A stretch of DNA of 64,000 bases from Solen grandis (GCA_021229015.1 CM037777.1:58321789-58385788); one strand, 5' to 3'; numbered from the stretch's first letter, positions 10,715 through 24,000 are shown. Numbers and translations are program-made. The notes: a model not told the origin generated them from the letters alone.

Positions 10715-13700
10715 GTATATGGCAGTAAAAGCAAAAATTAGCCGTTCGTAGCCTTATAGATGACTATGGATGGAAACCGAATCAATGTGACCCAATAAGA
10801 CTAGGTATAGGCATGTAGCAGGATGTAATAGCTACAAAATAAGACCAAGTATGGGTCTCTATCATATCCAGGTCAGAAGTTATATCAAATTGTTATACCA
10901 ATATATAGTGCTAAATGCAAAAATTAGCCGTTCGTACCCATATAGATGACTATAGATGGAAACCGAATCAATGTGACCCAATAAGACCAGGTATAGGCAT
11001 GTAGCAGGATGTAATAGCTACAAAATAAGACCAAGTATGGGTCTCTATCATATCCAGGTCAGAAGTTATATCAAATTGTTATATGTGTATATAGACCTAA
11101 ATACAAATATTAGCCGTTCGTACCCATATAGATGACTATAGATGGAAACCGAATCAATGTGACCCCATAAGACCAGGTATAGGCATATATCAGGTTGCAA
11201 TAGCTACAAAATAAGACCAAGTATGGGTCTCTATCATATCCAGGTCAGAAGTTATATCAAATTGTTATATGTGTATATAGACCTAAATACAAAAATTAGC
11301 CGTTCGTACTCATAGAGATGACTATAGATAGAAACCGAATCAATGTGACCCCATAAGACCAGGTATAGGCATGTATCAGAATGCAATAGCTACAAAATAA
11401 GACCAAGTATGGGTCTCTATCATATCCAGGTCAGAAGTTATATCAAATTGTTATATGTGTATATAGACCTAAATACAAAAATTAGCCGTTCGTACTCATA
11501 GAGATGACTATAGATAGAAACCGAATCAATGTGACCCCATAAGACCAGGTATAGGCATGTATCAGAATGCAATAGCTACAAAATAAGACCAAGTATGGGT
11601 CTCTATCATATCCAGGTCAGAAGTTATATCAAATTGTTATACCAGTATATAGTCCTAAATGCAAAAATTAGCCGTTCGTACCCATATAGATGACTATAGA
11701 TGGAAACCGAATCAATGTGACCCCATAAGACCAGGTATAGGCATGTAGCAGGATGTAATAGCTACAAAATAAGACCAAGTATGGGTCTCTATCATATCCA
11801 GGTCAGAAGTTATATCAAATTGTTATACGAGTATATAGTCCTAAATGCAAAAATTAGCCGTTCGTACCCATATAGATGACTATAGATGGAAACCGAATCA
11901 ATGTGACCCCATAAGACCAGGTATAGGCATGTAGCAGGATGTAACAGCTACAAAATAAGACCAAGTATGGGTCTCTATCATATCCAGGTCAGAAGTTATA
12001 TCAAATTGTTATATGTGTATATAGACCTAAATACAAAAATTAGCCGTTCGTACCCATATAGATGACTATAGATGGAAACCGAATCAATGTGTCCCCATAA
12101 GACCAGGTATAGGCATGTATCAGGTTGCAATAGCTACAAAATAAGACCAAGTATGGGTCTCTATCATATCCAGGTCAGAAGTTATATCAAATTGTTATAC
12201 GAGTATATAGTCCTAAATGCAAAAATTAGCCGTTCGTACCCATATAGATGACTATAGATGGAAACCGAATCAATGTGACCCCAAAAGACCAGGTATAGGC
12301 ATGTATCAGGTTGCAATAGCTACAAAATAAGACCAAGTATGGGTCTCTATCATATCCAGGTCAGAAGTTATATCAAATTGTTATACGAGTATATAGTCCT
12401 AAATGCAAAAATTAGCCGTTCGTACCCATATAGATGACTATAGATGGAAACCGAATCAATGTGACCCCATAAGACCAGGTATAGGCATGTATCAGGTTGC
12501 AATAGCTACAAAATAAGACCAAGTATGGGTCTCTATCATATCCAGGTCAGAAGTTATATCAAATTGTTATACGAGTATATAGTCCTAAATGCAAAAATTA
12601 GCCGTTCGTACCCATATAGATGACTATAGATGGAAACCGAATCAATGTGACCCCATAAGACCAGGTATAGGCATGTATCAGGTTGCAATAGCTACAAAAT
12701 AAGACCAAGTATGGGTCTCTATCATATCCAGGTCAGAAGTTATATCAAATTGTTATACGAGTATATAGTCCTAAATGCAAAAATTAGCCGTTCGTACCCA
12801 TATAGATGACTATAGATGGAAACCGAATCAATGTGACCCCATAATACCAGGTATAGGCATGTAGCAGGATGTAATAGCTACAAAATAAGACCAAGTATGG
12901 GTCTCTATCATATCCAGGTCAGAAGTTATATCAAATTGTTATATGTGTATATAGACCTAAATACAAAAATTAGCCGTTCGTACCCATATAGATGACTATA
13001 GATGGAAACCGAATCAATGTGTCCCCATAAGACCAGGTATAGGCATGTATCAGGTTGCAATAGCTACAAAATAAGACCAAGTATGGGTCTCTATCATATC
13101 CAGGTCAGAAGTTATATCAAATTGTTATACCAGTATATAGTCCTAAATGCAAAAATTAGCCGTTCGTACCCATATAGATGACTATAGATGGAAACCGAAT
13201 CAATGTGACCGCATAAGACCAGGTATAGGCATGTAGCAGGATGTAATAGCTACAAAATAAGACCAAGTATGGGTCTCTATCATATCCAGGTCAGAAGTTA
13301 TATCAAATTGTTATACGAGTATATAGACCTAAATACAAAAATTAGCCGTTCGTTCCCATATAGATGACTATAGATGGAAACCGAATCAATGTGACCCCAT
13401 TAGACCAGGTATAGTCATGTATCAGGTTGCAATAGCTACAAAATAAGACCAAGTATGGGTCTCTATCATATCCAGGTCAGAAGTTATATCAAATTGTTAT
13501 ACGAGTATATGGTCCTAAATGCAAAAATTAGCCGTTCGTACCCATATAGATGACTATAGATGGAAACCCAATCAATGTGACCCCATAAGACCAGGTATAG
13601 GCATGTAGCAGGGTGTAATAGCTACAAAATAAGACCAAGTATGGGTCTCTATCATATCCAGGTCAGAAGTTATATCAAATTGTTATAGGTATATAGTCCT

Positions 13701-13925
13701 AAATCAAAAACCGTTCGTACCCATATAGATGACTATAGATGGAAACCGAATCAATGTGACCCCATAAGACCAGGTATAGGCATGTAGCAGGATGTAATAG
13801 CTACAAAATAAGACCAAGTATGGGTCTCTATCATATCCACGTCAAAAGTTATATCAAATTGTTGTAGGTATTATAGTCCAAATGCAAGATTAGACGTTCG
13901 TAGCAATTTTGACCCAGTTCATATT
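10715..13925 (+). repeat. 186-bp satellite array, left arm (about 17 units)
   Basis: The landmark GCCGTTCGTA recurs at 10741, 10927, 11113, 11299, 11485, 11671, 11857 and onward at exactly 186-bp spacing to about 13711. A final degenerate unit (GACGTTCGTAGC) lies near 13895. Units carry CCATATAGATGACTATAG, GAAACCGAATCAATGTGACC, ATAAGACCAGGTATAGGC and TAAGACCAAGTATGGGTCTC. Variants such as GTAGCAGGATG against GTATCAGGTTG alternate between units, implying homogenisation by unequal exchange. No coding frame runs through the units. Confidence 0.95.
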
Positions 13926-14075
13926 TTAGATATTTATTTAATTAATTTATATTATTATCAAAAGATCGGTGGACCAAGGATAGGCAACTATTCATTATCC
14001 CATAAAAGCATTATGATCCACTTCTTGCAAAGTCACTTTTTCAAAAGTGAGTTTTGGTAACTGAAATCAACAGTA
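13905..14075 (+). repeat. Inner unique part of the giant inverted repeat, left side
   Basis: AAAAGATCGGTGGACCAAGG, GATAGGCAACTATTCATTAT, GCATTATGATCCACTTCTTG and GTGAGTTTTGGTAACTGAAA occur here. All occur as reverse complement at 14965-15120 in the mirrored order. Confidence 0.9.
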
Positions 14076-14574
14076 ACAGTACTTTCTTTCTAAAAAAAGT
14101 CATGAAAAACATTCCACAAAGGAGTTTGAATCCGTTTTTTTTTTTTTATCCTCAATTTGGTATGGACCACTGCTTTTAAATTTCAAAAGATGTCTTGTAG
14201 ATGTATACCTAAAATGTATAATACAAATTAAATGCATGCATTTGTAATATAAGTAACAATTTCAGAGGAATATGAAAAGCACATGTCAAATTGATCGTAT
14301 ATATATTCATAACTGAATAAGTGTAATTATATAGAAACTTTCCCTGCTTCCCTGTGACCATTTTATTCAAATGATTAGTCTTGGTACATGTACAGGGTGA
14401 CCAAAATGTGTTTCTTAGAGACTCAAAATATATCCAAATAAGGATATGCTATGGCCACAGGGATGGGGTAATTTGTTAATGCACATATTTTTGACTTCAT
14501 ATGTGTTCACATAGATATATCATTGTTAATTTTCAAGATTATTTTCCTAAGTATCAAGTTGATATAAGGACCTA

Positions 14575-14816
14575 TTAACCCTTTCTCTCATATATACTCA
14601 TTTTGACGCCCTCAACAGGTATCACATAAAGCCTGATCTGCAGAAAACCACAGTTAAACCTTACCAAATTTAAATAAAAAATCCTCATTTCCAGACCACT
14701 GAGGAGCAGCGAACAGCATAAAACCTGATCAGCCTGCGAGTTACTCGCAGGCTGATCTGGTTTTATGCTGTTCGCATAGGTCTTTTCATGGTGTCCTCTA
14801 TGACGGAAAGGGTTAA
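14575..14816 (-). mobile_element. piggyBac-like MITE (TTAA target, palindromic core)
   Basis: A 242-bp element is bounded by TTAA on both sides, with ends CCCTTTCTCTCAT and GACGGAAAGGG. The interior holds GATCAGCCTGCGAGT and its mirror ACTCGCAGGCTGATC as a strong hairpin, inside AACAGCATAAAACCTGATC and TTTTATGCTGTTCGC. A second copy in opposite orientation is at 59166-59406. TTAA duplication with CCCTTT-type ends is the piggyBac signature. No transposase is present. Confidence 0.8.
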
Positions 14817-14964
14817 ACAGAGATAGGAAACTCCCGTAAAATCCAGAGGAAATTAGAGGCTTGTTTTCATAGAAAACTGATGTCCTCCCACCCCCAACAC
14901 AGCTCTCTAATCAAGCTTAAAGCATAAATCTACTACTTTATTTACTTTGAAAAAGTAGTAGAAC

Positions 14965-15120
14965 TACATTGATTTCAGTTACCAAAACTCACTTTTGAAA
15001 AAATGACTGTGCAAGAAGTGGATCATAATGCTTTTATGGGATAATGAATAGTTGCCTATCCTTGGTCCACCGATCTTTTGATAATAATATAAAAATATTA
15101 AAATATGACTGGGTCAAAAT
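14965..15120 (-). repeat. Inner unique part of the giant inverted repeat, right side
   Basis: Reverse complement of 13905-14075 with few differences. It joins directly to the reversed satellite array at GCTACGAACGTCTAATC. Confidence 0.9.
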
Positions 15121-16965
15121 TGCTACGAACGTCTAATCTTTGCATTTAGGACTATGTACACCTATAACAATTTGATATAACTTTTGACGTGGATATGATA
15201 GAGACCCATACTTGGTCTTATTTTGTAGCTATTTCATCCTGCTACATTCCTATACCTGGTCTTATGGGGTCACATTGATTCGGTTTCCATCTATAGTCAT
15301 CTATATGGGTACGAACGGCTAATTTTTGCATTTAGGACTATATACTCGTATAACAATTTGATATAACTTCTGACCTGGATATGATAGAGACCCATACTTG
15401 GTCTTATTTTGTAGCTATTACATCCTGCTACATGCCTATACCTGGTTTTATGGGGTCACATTGATTGGGTTTCCATCTATAGTCATCTATATGGGTACGA
15501 ACGGCTAATTTTTGCCTTTAGGACTATATACTCGTATAACAATTTGATATAACTTCTGACCTGGATATGATAGAGACCCATACTTGGTCTTATTTCGTAG
15601 CTATTGCATCCTGCTACATGCCTATACCTGGTCTTATGGGGTCACATTGATTCGGTTTCCATCTATAGTCATCTATATGGGTACGAACGGCTAATTTTTG
15701 CATTTAGGACTATATACTCGTATAACAATTTGATATAACTTCTGACCTGGATATGATAGAGACCCATACTTGGTCTTATTTTGTAGCTATTACATCCTGC
15801 TACATGCCTATACCTGGTCTTATGGGGTCACATTGATTGGGATTCCATCTATAGTCATCTATATGGGTACGAACGGCTAATTTTTGTATTTAGGTCTATA
15901 TACACATATAACAATTTGATATAACTTCTGACCTGGATATGATAGAGACCCATATTTGGTCTTATTTTGTAGCTATTGCAACCTGCTACATGCCTATACC
16001 TGGTCTTATGGGGTCACATTGATTCGGTTTCCATCTATAGTCATCTATATGGGTACGAACTGCTAATTTTTGCCTTTAGGACTATATACTCGTATAACAA
16101 TTTGATATAACTTCTGACCTGGATATGATAGAGACTCATACTTGGTCTTATTTTGTAGCTATTGCAACCTGCTACATGCCTATACCTGGTCTTATGGGGT
16201 CACATTGATTGGGTTTCCATCTATAGTCATCTATATAGGTACGAACGGCTATTTTTGCATTTAGGACTATATACTCGTATGACAATTTGATATAACTTCT
16301 GACCTGGATATGATAGAGACCCATACTTGGTCTTATTTTGTAGCTATTGCAACCTGCTACATGCCTATACCTGGTCTTATGGGGTCACATTGATTGGGTT
16401 TCCATCTATAGTCATCTATATGGGTACGAACGGCTAATTTTTGCATTTAGGACTATATACTCGTATAACAATTTGATATAACTTCTGACCTGGATATGAT
16501 AGAGACCCATACTTGGTCTTATTTTGTAGCTATTGCAACCTGCTACATGTCTATACCTGGTCTTATGGGGTCACATTGATTCGGTTTCCATCTATAGTCA
16601 TCTATATGGGTACGAACGGCAAAATTTTGCCTCTAGGACTATATAAACATATAAGAATTCGGTATCACTTCTGACCTGGATATGATTGAGACCCATACTT
16701 GGTCTTATTTTGTAGCTATTACATCATGCTACATGCTTATACCTAGTCCTATGGGGTCACATTGGTTGCGTTTCGATCTATAGTCATCTATATGGCTACT
16801 AACGGCAAATTTTTGCTTTTAGACTATATAAACATATAAGAATTTGATATAACTTCTGACCTGAATATGATTGAGACCCATACTTGGTCTTATTTTGTAG
16901 CTATTACATCATGCTACATCCTACACCTAGTCTTATGGGGTACTTGATTGTTTTTCAATCTATAG
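15118..16965 (-). repeat. 186-bp satellite array, right arm in reverse (about 10 units)
   Basis: The same unit as 10715-13925 is read on the minus strand, with TACGAACGGC landmarks about every 186 bp. The outermost units (after about 16600) are increasingly diverged, for example AACATATAAGAATT in place of the usual linker. Confidence 0.95.
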
Positions 16966-16999
16966 CTATTTTTTTTCGTAGAGGCGTAGTTATTTATTT

Positions 17000-17640
17000 T
17001 TTTTGATGATTTTAAAGAAATATTCAGAGAGGAAGACCTAAATAATTTAATTGGAAAGGCCTGTATTATATTGTAAATATTATTTTTATATTTAATACAT
17101 ATATAAATATTATAATTTAGCCCTATATATAAGTCAGATCAGGCCCGTTATATTATATAGAATATCTCCTGGTCTGATAGATTAAATTATAATGTTTTTA
17201 TCTTTCTGATGTATGTTGTTGTTTTACTTTCCTAAAGTTATTAATATGGTGTTTAAATCAACCATATAACTACAATGTAGTTAATTACTCTGAGGTACCT
17301 ACTTGTTTATTGATCAACATAAGACAGTACTATACAGTGTGTAGTCCACTATCTTCCTTTAATATAACAGAAAAAAAAATTCCTGGTGTAATCGATGTAG
17401 TTATCATACTTAATACACTGTTTAAAATATATAAGAGTATGAATTTTGCCGTTTTGATTAACCAGTAGTTTTTGTTGATATCAAATATAATCATTTCTTT
17501 CACTATTGCTTGATAGATTGTGTTGATAATTTCCTGTTGTCAGGTAAATTCCCGAAAATAGGATAGGGAATTATCGATTTCGTCAGGCGGGATAACTCAT
17601 GAACTTTATTGTTCGCTGCTAGCTTGTGTTCAGTCAGGCG
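17000..17640. other. AT-rich DNA upstream of gene A
   Basis: No TATA-box-like sequence at the expected distance and no other gene are seen. GTCAGGCG occurs at 17582 and 17633, just upstream of the gene A start codon. A GTCAGACG occurs upstream of the gene B start at about 42950, a weak hint of shared promoter sequence. Confidence 0.4.
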
Positions 17641-17646
17641 ACCAGA

Positions 17647-17685
17647 ATGTTATTCCCCATAACGGTTTTGTTATGTTTTTTCAAG
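17647..17685 (+). CDS. Gene A exon 1: signal-peptide exon of TNFR-like receptor
   Basis: ATG opens a 13-codon hydrophobic peptide, MLFPITVLLCFFK, followed at once by a GTATGC splice donor in phase 0. The next exon at 25197 begins in phase 0. The joined N-terminus would continue PCTMA and allow signal cleavage after T-M-A (small residues at -3 and -1). The decisive support is the paralogous exon at 42977-43015, which encodes MMFVITILFCLLT: the same length and phase, and six of 13 residues identical with conservative changes elsewhere. Intron 1 would be about 7.5 kb, comparable to 8.8 kb in gene B. The start codon is the only ATG in the exon. No transcript evidence is available. Confidence 0.7.
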
Positions 17686-18085
17686 GTATGCATGTGGGGC
17701 TGTCATGCATGTACACTTGAAATTTGATCTATATTTGTATACAGATTACTTTTAGTCGCGTGTTTCTTATTATTATTAATAGCTCTGTCGAGGATGGCCC
17801 GTTTAGGAAGACATTTTGAAATGCATGACGGTTGCTTATTCTCGATTTCTTTACATCAGAGAGAGGGGATGGGGGAGAGAGACAGTGTGTGTGTGTTTTA
17901 GCGTTCCACTGACAGTATTTTAGTCATTTGGAGACTACAGATGTCTACTTAAGACAGATATAGTATGCCAGTAATACCCGAAAGGGGAGTTTGTGCAGTA
18001 TATATAGATAGATAGATAGATAGCTACTCTGGAATCTCATTAGAAATTAGCTGCAGTATTATCCTCCTGTAAACATGGGTGTGGC

Positions 18086-18183
18086 TAATCTCTACTGAGA
18101 TCCGCTCCGGTTATATTTTTCGTTCTGGCCTCTGCTGAGGAGGCCAATTCGAAAAAAATAAGAGAGGATCTCAGTAGAGATTA
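18086..18183. mobile_element. Small foldback MITE
   Basis: Arms TAATCTCTACTGAGATCC and GGATCTCAGTAGAGATTA continue inward with CGTTCTGGCCTC against GAGGCCAATTCG. The whole forms an almost complete ~98-bp hairpin in gene A intron 1. Confidence 0.85.
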
Positions 18184-18336
18184 GGTTGTGGCATGAGTTA
18201 TCCTGACACCCGGAAGTACCATTTTAACGACTTTGGTAGAGAGAGAGAATCTAAACATTCATTAAAGGGGAATAAACTAAATATTACGTTTGTATTTTTG
18301 GTGTGTATATGTGCACTGAGTGAGGCCTACAAAAGG

Positions 18337-21300
18337 GGCTGACCTTAAAAAATTCTTTGTTTGGAGTTACCCGACCGACTTACCAAAATAGCTGCGACTC
18401 AACTTTTTTTTTTGCCTTTCAAGTGTCTGATTTTTTTTTCTTTAGCTAGATCAATCGTATATAGCAGTTGCAAAAAGAAGAACTCTTACACAACAGATAA
18501 TGAATGTCCAGGTGTATAGCTGCTATAAATCCACTAACACAAAACTCTTAAGTTTTGATAAGCGGCATCTCAAAGAAGCTGCCCAAGAGTTCATTGGCTT
18601 GTGTCAGTTTTACACCCTTTGAACTTTACTGAGCACTGCAGTATGTTAATTTCTTCCAGTGTGTAGAGTGGATGTCACAAGGTGAAATTGAAATCAGTGG
18701 AGGGGGCAAAGAGGGGTGCATTTGGCGACACTTTTGCAAGCATTCCTTTCAGGATAATTGACAGCTTCTCACCTCATAATTAATACACAGACTTCTACAA
18801 ATCTACGCGTCCTGTTGACACTGCTTTTCCCCTTTACCAGAATCATATTGCATTTAACTGAGGTTTAGTTTATGTGCTGATAAGAACATGATACACCATA
18901 GCCCTCTGTTCCCCCAATGCATGGGATTATGACTGAAAACAACTTCCAAATGTAATAAGTAAAAGAAACTGATAAGAAACACACAATAATTATTAGGTCT
19001 CCCAAACAAACTGACTTATTGTTTTTACTCCGTTTCTTCTTCTTTCTTGTGCTGGCAACTTTGTATGGGCCATATCTCCGAGACCGCGCGACATATCTTT
19101 ACAAAACTTCATGTGATTATAGTCCCCAACGTGTAGTGGTGCCTCCCAGACTTTTATAAATGAGGGGTCCCTGGGGGTCAGGCCTCACCCCCTCAAAGAT
19201 GGCTTTTTGCATAAAAAATGTATTTTGGTTAAATATTTCAAATTTTCAACCTTGAATCATATATTTTTTCCTAACAATGAGAAGAATTGCAAAATACTAC
19301 TTTGGTATCCCTGGAGGTCACCCAGGGTCAGGCCTCATCCCTTCAATTTTATTTATGACCTTATATCTAAACAAGAGCACCCCATGCAGGTGCCAACGCT
19401 CGTCTGTTTTTGCCAGTGTTACACATTTTTGTTAAACACTTAAAGTTGACCTTGAAAATCACAACTAAAACTGTAAGCCTTTAAATGCAAAGTTGAAGTA
19501 CAATACCCTTTCAATTGACCTTAGACCTTGAAGGATGACCTTGACCTATGCATGGAATAGAATGTATACAACACAAAGATGTGAAATATGTAAACAAAAA
19601 ATCACAATTGCTAATCCATTGAGTTTTTGATAATCAACACAAAACTGTAAAATTTAAGACATTTAACAAAAAAAAAAATGTGCTTTTTTATCTGCCTAAA
19701 GATCATGACCAAAATCACACCTGCACAGGTTCATATGATGACAAACCAGTATACAAAGTTTTTTAAAATAAATATTGAAAAATGACAAAGAAATATCTTT
19801 TATAAAACTTGTCCAAAGTTATGGCAAAATAAGGTCAAAGGTCAATTTTAGGTCAATAGATATAATATTGAGGTATATCTGAAAAACCATTGTCGTGATG
19901 AATATACATACCAAATTTAAAAGATGTATGTCAAAAAGTAAAAAGTTATGGCCAATGTTAAAATTTTTTGTTAAACATTTCAAAAATAGGTCAAAGGTCA
20001 AGGTCAAAGTCTAAAAGTGTAACATTGATGGAAAGGTCTTGCCACAAGGAATTCACATGTGAAATATCAGTGCTCTGTTGGTAAGGGTTCTGAAATGACA
20101 GGCGTTTTAATGTTTTCAAAAAATACAGCAAAAATAGGTCAAAGGTCAAGGTCAAGGTCGGATAGATGAAATGTTGAGGTATATCTGAATGGCCTTTAAA
20201 GATGAATATACATATCAAAAATAAAAGTTGTATGTCAAAAAGTAAAGGAATTACGGCCAACTTTAAAGTTTTTTGTTAAATATTTCAAAAATAGGTCAAA
20301 GATCAAAGGTCGAGGTCATAAGTCCAAAAGTTTAACATTGATGGAAAGGTCTTGCCACAAAGAATTCACATGTGAAATATCAGTGCCCTGTTGGTAAGGG
20401 TTCTGAAATGACAGGCATTTTAAAGTTAAAAAATAAAAGCAAAAATTAGGCCAAGGTCAATAGGTGAAAAATTTGCATATGTCTGGAAAGGCCTTGACCA
20501 GATGAATATGCAGACCAAAAATGAAAGTTGTTATGGAATAGTAGAGGAGTTATGGCCAACCTTAAGATTCTGGATGACGACGACGACAATGCGGACGCCA
20601 GAGTTACGACAATAGCTCGTATTTTTTTCTTCGAAAAACAGACAAGCTAAAAACTGTTCAGATCCCCACCCCAAAACCATATATATTCTTGTTCCTCATA
20701 ATGAGATGGATTGAATGGTACTTCTTTTATGTTCACTTGGGTCACCAAAGGGTCAGGCCCCACCCCCTGAATTTTACTTATGACCTTTTATCTAAAAAAA
20801 ATGTTCAGATCCCCACCCCTAAACCATATATATTCTTGTTCTTCATGATTGAGATAGATTGAATGGTACTTCTTTTATGTTCACATAGGTTACCAAGGGG
20901 ACAGGTACTTCAGGGGAATGGTACTTCTTTAGTGTCCACAGGGGGGAGGGGGAGTGGGGGTTCAAAAACCAATTAGATCCCCACCCATAAACTATATATA
21001 TTCTTATTCCTCATGATCAGATGGATTGAATGGTACATCTTTGATGTTCACATGGGTCACCAGGGGGTCAGGCCCCACTCCCTCAATATTACTTTTGACC
21101 TTATTTCTCAATAACTATTCATGTATGATTGTCTAAGGAGAAACTTCATCTGGGAGACTTAGTGACAGTTCTCTGTTACAATTACATTATTACTTGTTAA
21201 AAATTTTTTGTCACATATAAACATTTATGAGAGACAGCAATATTTGTTTAAAATCCATTGTAGTTTTTACTAGGTAAAAATATTCTGATACGGTAATGTG

Positions 21301-21613
21301 AATCAATAATACTCTTCGTGATGCATTCTGGATTTCTTATCCCATCTTATAAGAGGGTCAAAGCATAAACCCACAGATTAGGGGAGTGAGAAAAGGGTCC
21401 TGTCTTATAGACGAATAGTCTTATAGGCGTGTTTTTATGTTTTTTTGAATATACCAAGTATTTGATTAATCATGTGGTATGTTCACTTTAGTAGTATAAT
21501 TTTCCATAATTATTGTGTCAGATGCAGAAAAAAACACAAAAAAACTACCTACCTACCCACCTAAAAAAATGTGGGTTGGGTAACTCCAAACATAGAATTT
21601 TTTAAGGTCAGCC
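18337..21613. mobile_element. 3.3-kb TIR element with internal repeats, no transposase
   Basis: The ends form a ~40-bp inverted repeat: GGCTGACCTTAAAAAATTCT then GTTTGGAGTTACCCGACC on the left, and GGTTGGGTAACTCCAAAC then AGAATTTTTTAAGGTCAGCC on the right. Inside are two ~330-bp units rich in GGTCAAAGGTCAAGGTC (about 19830-20130 and 20150-20560). Three units around GATCCCCACCCC and AACCATATATATTCTTGTTC (about 20655, 20810, 20975) follow, with CAGGCCCCACCCCCT. No open frame resembles a transposase. It lies in gene A intron 1. It could also be two insertions flanked by a split MITE. Confidence 0.65.
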
Positions 21614-21619
21614 AGGTAA

Positions 21620-22365
21620 ACAAACCTCAACCAAATACACACACAGTGTATACCTATGTGACCTCAGCCTCTCTTTAAAGTTATAGCAAATAGTTTTACT
21701 TTGTATTTGATGTTTTATTTATTTATTTTTATTTCAGTAGAATGGCATTATTATAGTTTTAAGTAATATGAGTAAGCATTTTAAATGTATGTTAAAAACA
21801 GGGATTCGGGCTAACATGTGTTATGGGTGAGATCAAATGAAATGCAATCAGTATGACAGTCAAAGTAGATCAAACTGTTTTGTTGCTGTAAAAATGATTA
21901 ACTGTAGTGTGCATATATTTCATTTATCTGAAGTTTATTATGATGCCTCAATGTGATGTTTATATAGCTGCCTCTTGATAGTGATGATACATTTCATTTG
22001 ACTATCAAATTTATCGCAATGTTTTCTGTTTGATCAAGTAGATAACGGGGACATAGTGTTTGACCTACTCGACGAGGGTGTGTATACATGTGAGAGGGTG
22101 TCCCCTCCCCTTGATAGGAGCCGCGGGACTTTTCAACTGAACATTCATACTATATACGTTAGGTGTATTTAATCACACCTTTTTTTTTTAAAGTGCTACA
22201 AATATAATGGTCCAGCTCTGTCGCTGTGAGGGTTAACAACACAGAACAAACCTACAATACTTCCCTTGTACATTGTATAATAATAGTTTTATTTCCAGTT
22301 AACATTTTGAAGGAAGAAGTATCGAAAACCATGACTGTCTTATAAGTAGATATTGTATATTATTA
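21620..22365. other. Intronic DNA of gene A, nothing recognised
   Basis: AT-rich with no exon-like stretch. Part of intron 1. Confidence 0.4.
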
Positions 22366-22369
22366 TTAA

Positions 22370-23560
22370 CCAAAAAGAGTGACAGTGTGCTTAATATATA
22401 AAGTTTTTACAACTATATATTAGTCATTTTGGATATGAAGTTAAAGTGCTTAAATATATAGAGTAACAATGCCCTCATATTGAGCTGTTTCAGTCATATA
22501 TAGAGACGATTTGGTATTAATATGAAGTGAAAATGTCCATAAGGAATTTCAACTACATATTGGCGATATATGACGTCCATTTGACATACACTGAGTGACA
22601 ATGTCCTATATGGAGTCGATTTTAGAGAGAGAGCGCATCGGTGTAATTACATGTGATTCATTTTGATAGCATTCTGAATCGATTTGGCTTTATATAAGTC
22701 AAATTGTTCATATGTTGAGTGACAGTACCTTTTTGTAAACTCGTAACAGCAACATGAAGAGTCAACATGTTTATTTAACTTAAGTCCATAAACAATAAAT
22801 AAATGATTGATAAGGAGGTGAAAATTGAAAAAAACACAAATCCGTTAATGTCATGTTTTGCTAATCCAATTTTTCATGTTTCATCAAATGAAGAATTAAA
22901 CATACATTAAAGAAACTTTTAGTGAAATATTTGTAACGGAAACCTGATTTTTTTATGAGTTTTAAACAATTTTTCAAATTTTCAACAATTACTTTTATTT
23001 TATAGAAAAATGATACTATGGAATATTTAATAGGTGATCTTTTAACGGTATTTTGGGGATTAGGTACGATTTAATCAGAAATAGTGAATGTTTTAACCAA
23101 ATTGTGGCGCTTTCACAAAGGTTCAAGTCGACGGGGGACGTTTAGAATGTAATTCCTTCTAAACAGCATATAAAAATTAAATGAACCCGATACATATTAT
23201 CCTGCCTATAGTGACATAACATATTAGCAGTGCCACTCAGTATATGTTCCTTTTCCCTTGATATAATGCCAAATCTACTCTGAATATTGCTGCAACAGCT
23301 CAATATAAGGTCACTCTGTGTATAGACATTTTCACTTCAAATCGACTCTGTTGTAACAGCTCTTTATATGGTCATTGTCAATTAATATATGTACTCTATC
23401 ATTACATATACATTCAGGTAGACCCAATATATCACTTAAATGACTCAATATATCGTTGTAACGACTCTACATATGGACATATATTCACTGTGGGCCCAAT
23501 ATATCACCAAACTGGCTCAGTTTTTAACTTTAATGATTCTATATAAACAAATTGTTACTC
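22370..23560. repeat. Degenerate foldback built from ~30-bp subrepeats
   Basis: The left half has ATATAGAGTAACAATGCCCT, GAGCTGTTTCAGTCATATAT, GAAGTGAAAATGTCC and GAGTGACAATGTCC. The right half has reverse-complement partners such as GACATTTTCACTTC, CAACAGCTCAATAT and AAGGTCACTCTG. Arms of about 400 bp flank a unique centre (about 22640-23200). Confidence 0.6.
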
Positions 23561-24000
23561 AAGATTTTGTGTGAATTAGCAGTATACAATATCTACAAAT
23601 AAGCCACTCATGGCTTTCCATAAATAAATATTCAACGTTTTACTCTTTGAGTCTGCTTTGGTTGAATTTCAATCCATATGTAAGTTCCATACTTTATAAT
23701 ACCACAGGATATTTAAAGGAACAATAAAAAGACGGGAAAGAAATGGTTCATATGTTTTTACAAAATTTCCGGTATGAACATAATCAAATATCTTCTTTTA
23801 CGCTTAAGTTACTTGCTACTACTTTTTCTATACAAGTAATATATCATATTTACTTTTTCAGATATGTAGTCAGTTTAATAAGATCATATCTAGATCATAT
23901 CAACATAAAAATTGCTATTTCTTAAGATTTGGCAAAGAGTTGGTTAAGCTAATTTATGGGTGTTAGTAGCAAAAATGAGCAAAAACTATAATCCAGATAT

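Noticed and set aside
10715..16965. CRISPR-like array
   Set aside because: Units are contiguous 186-bp satellites without distinct spacers, in a eukaryotic genome.
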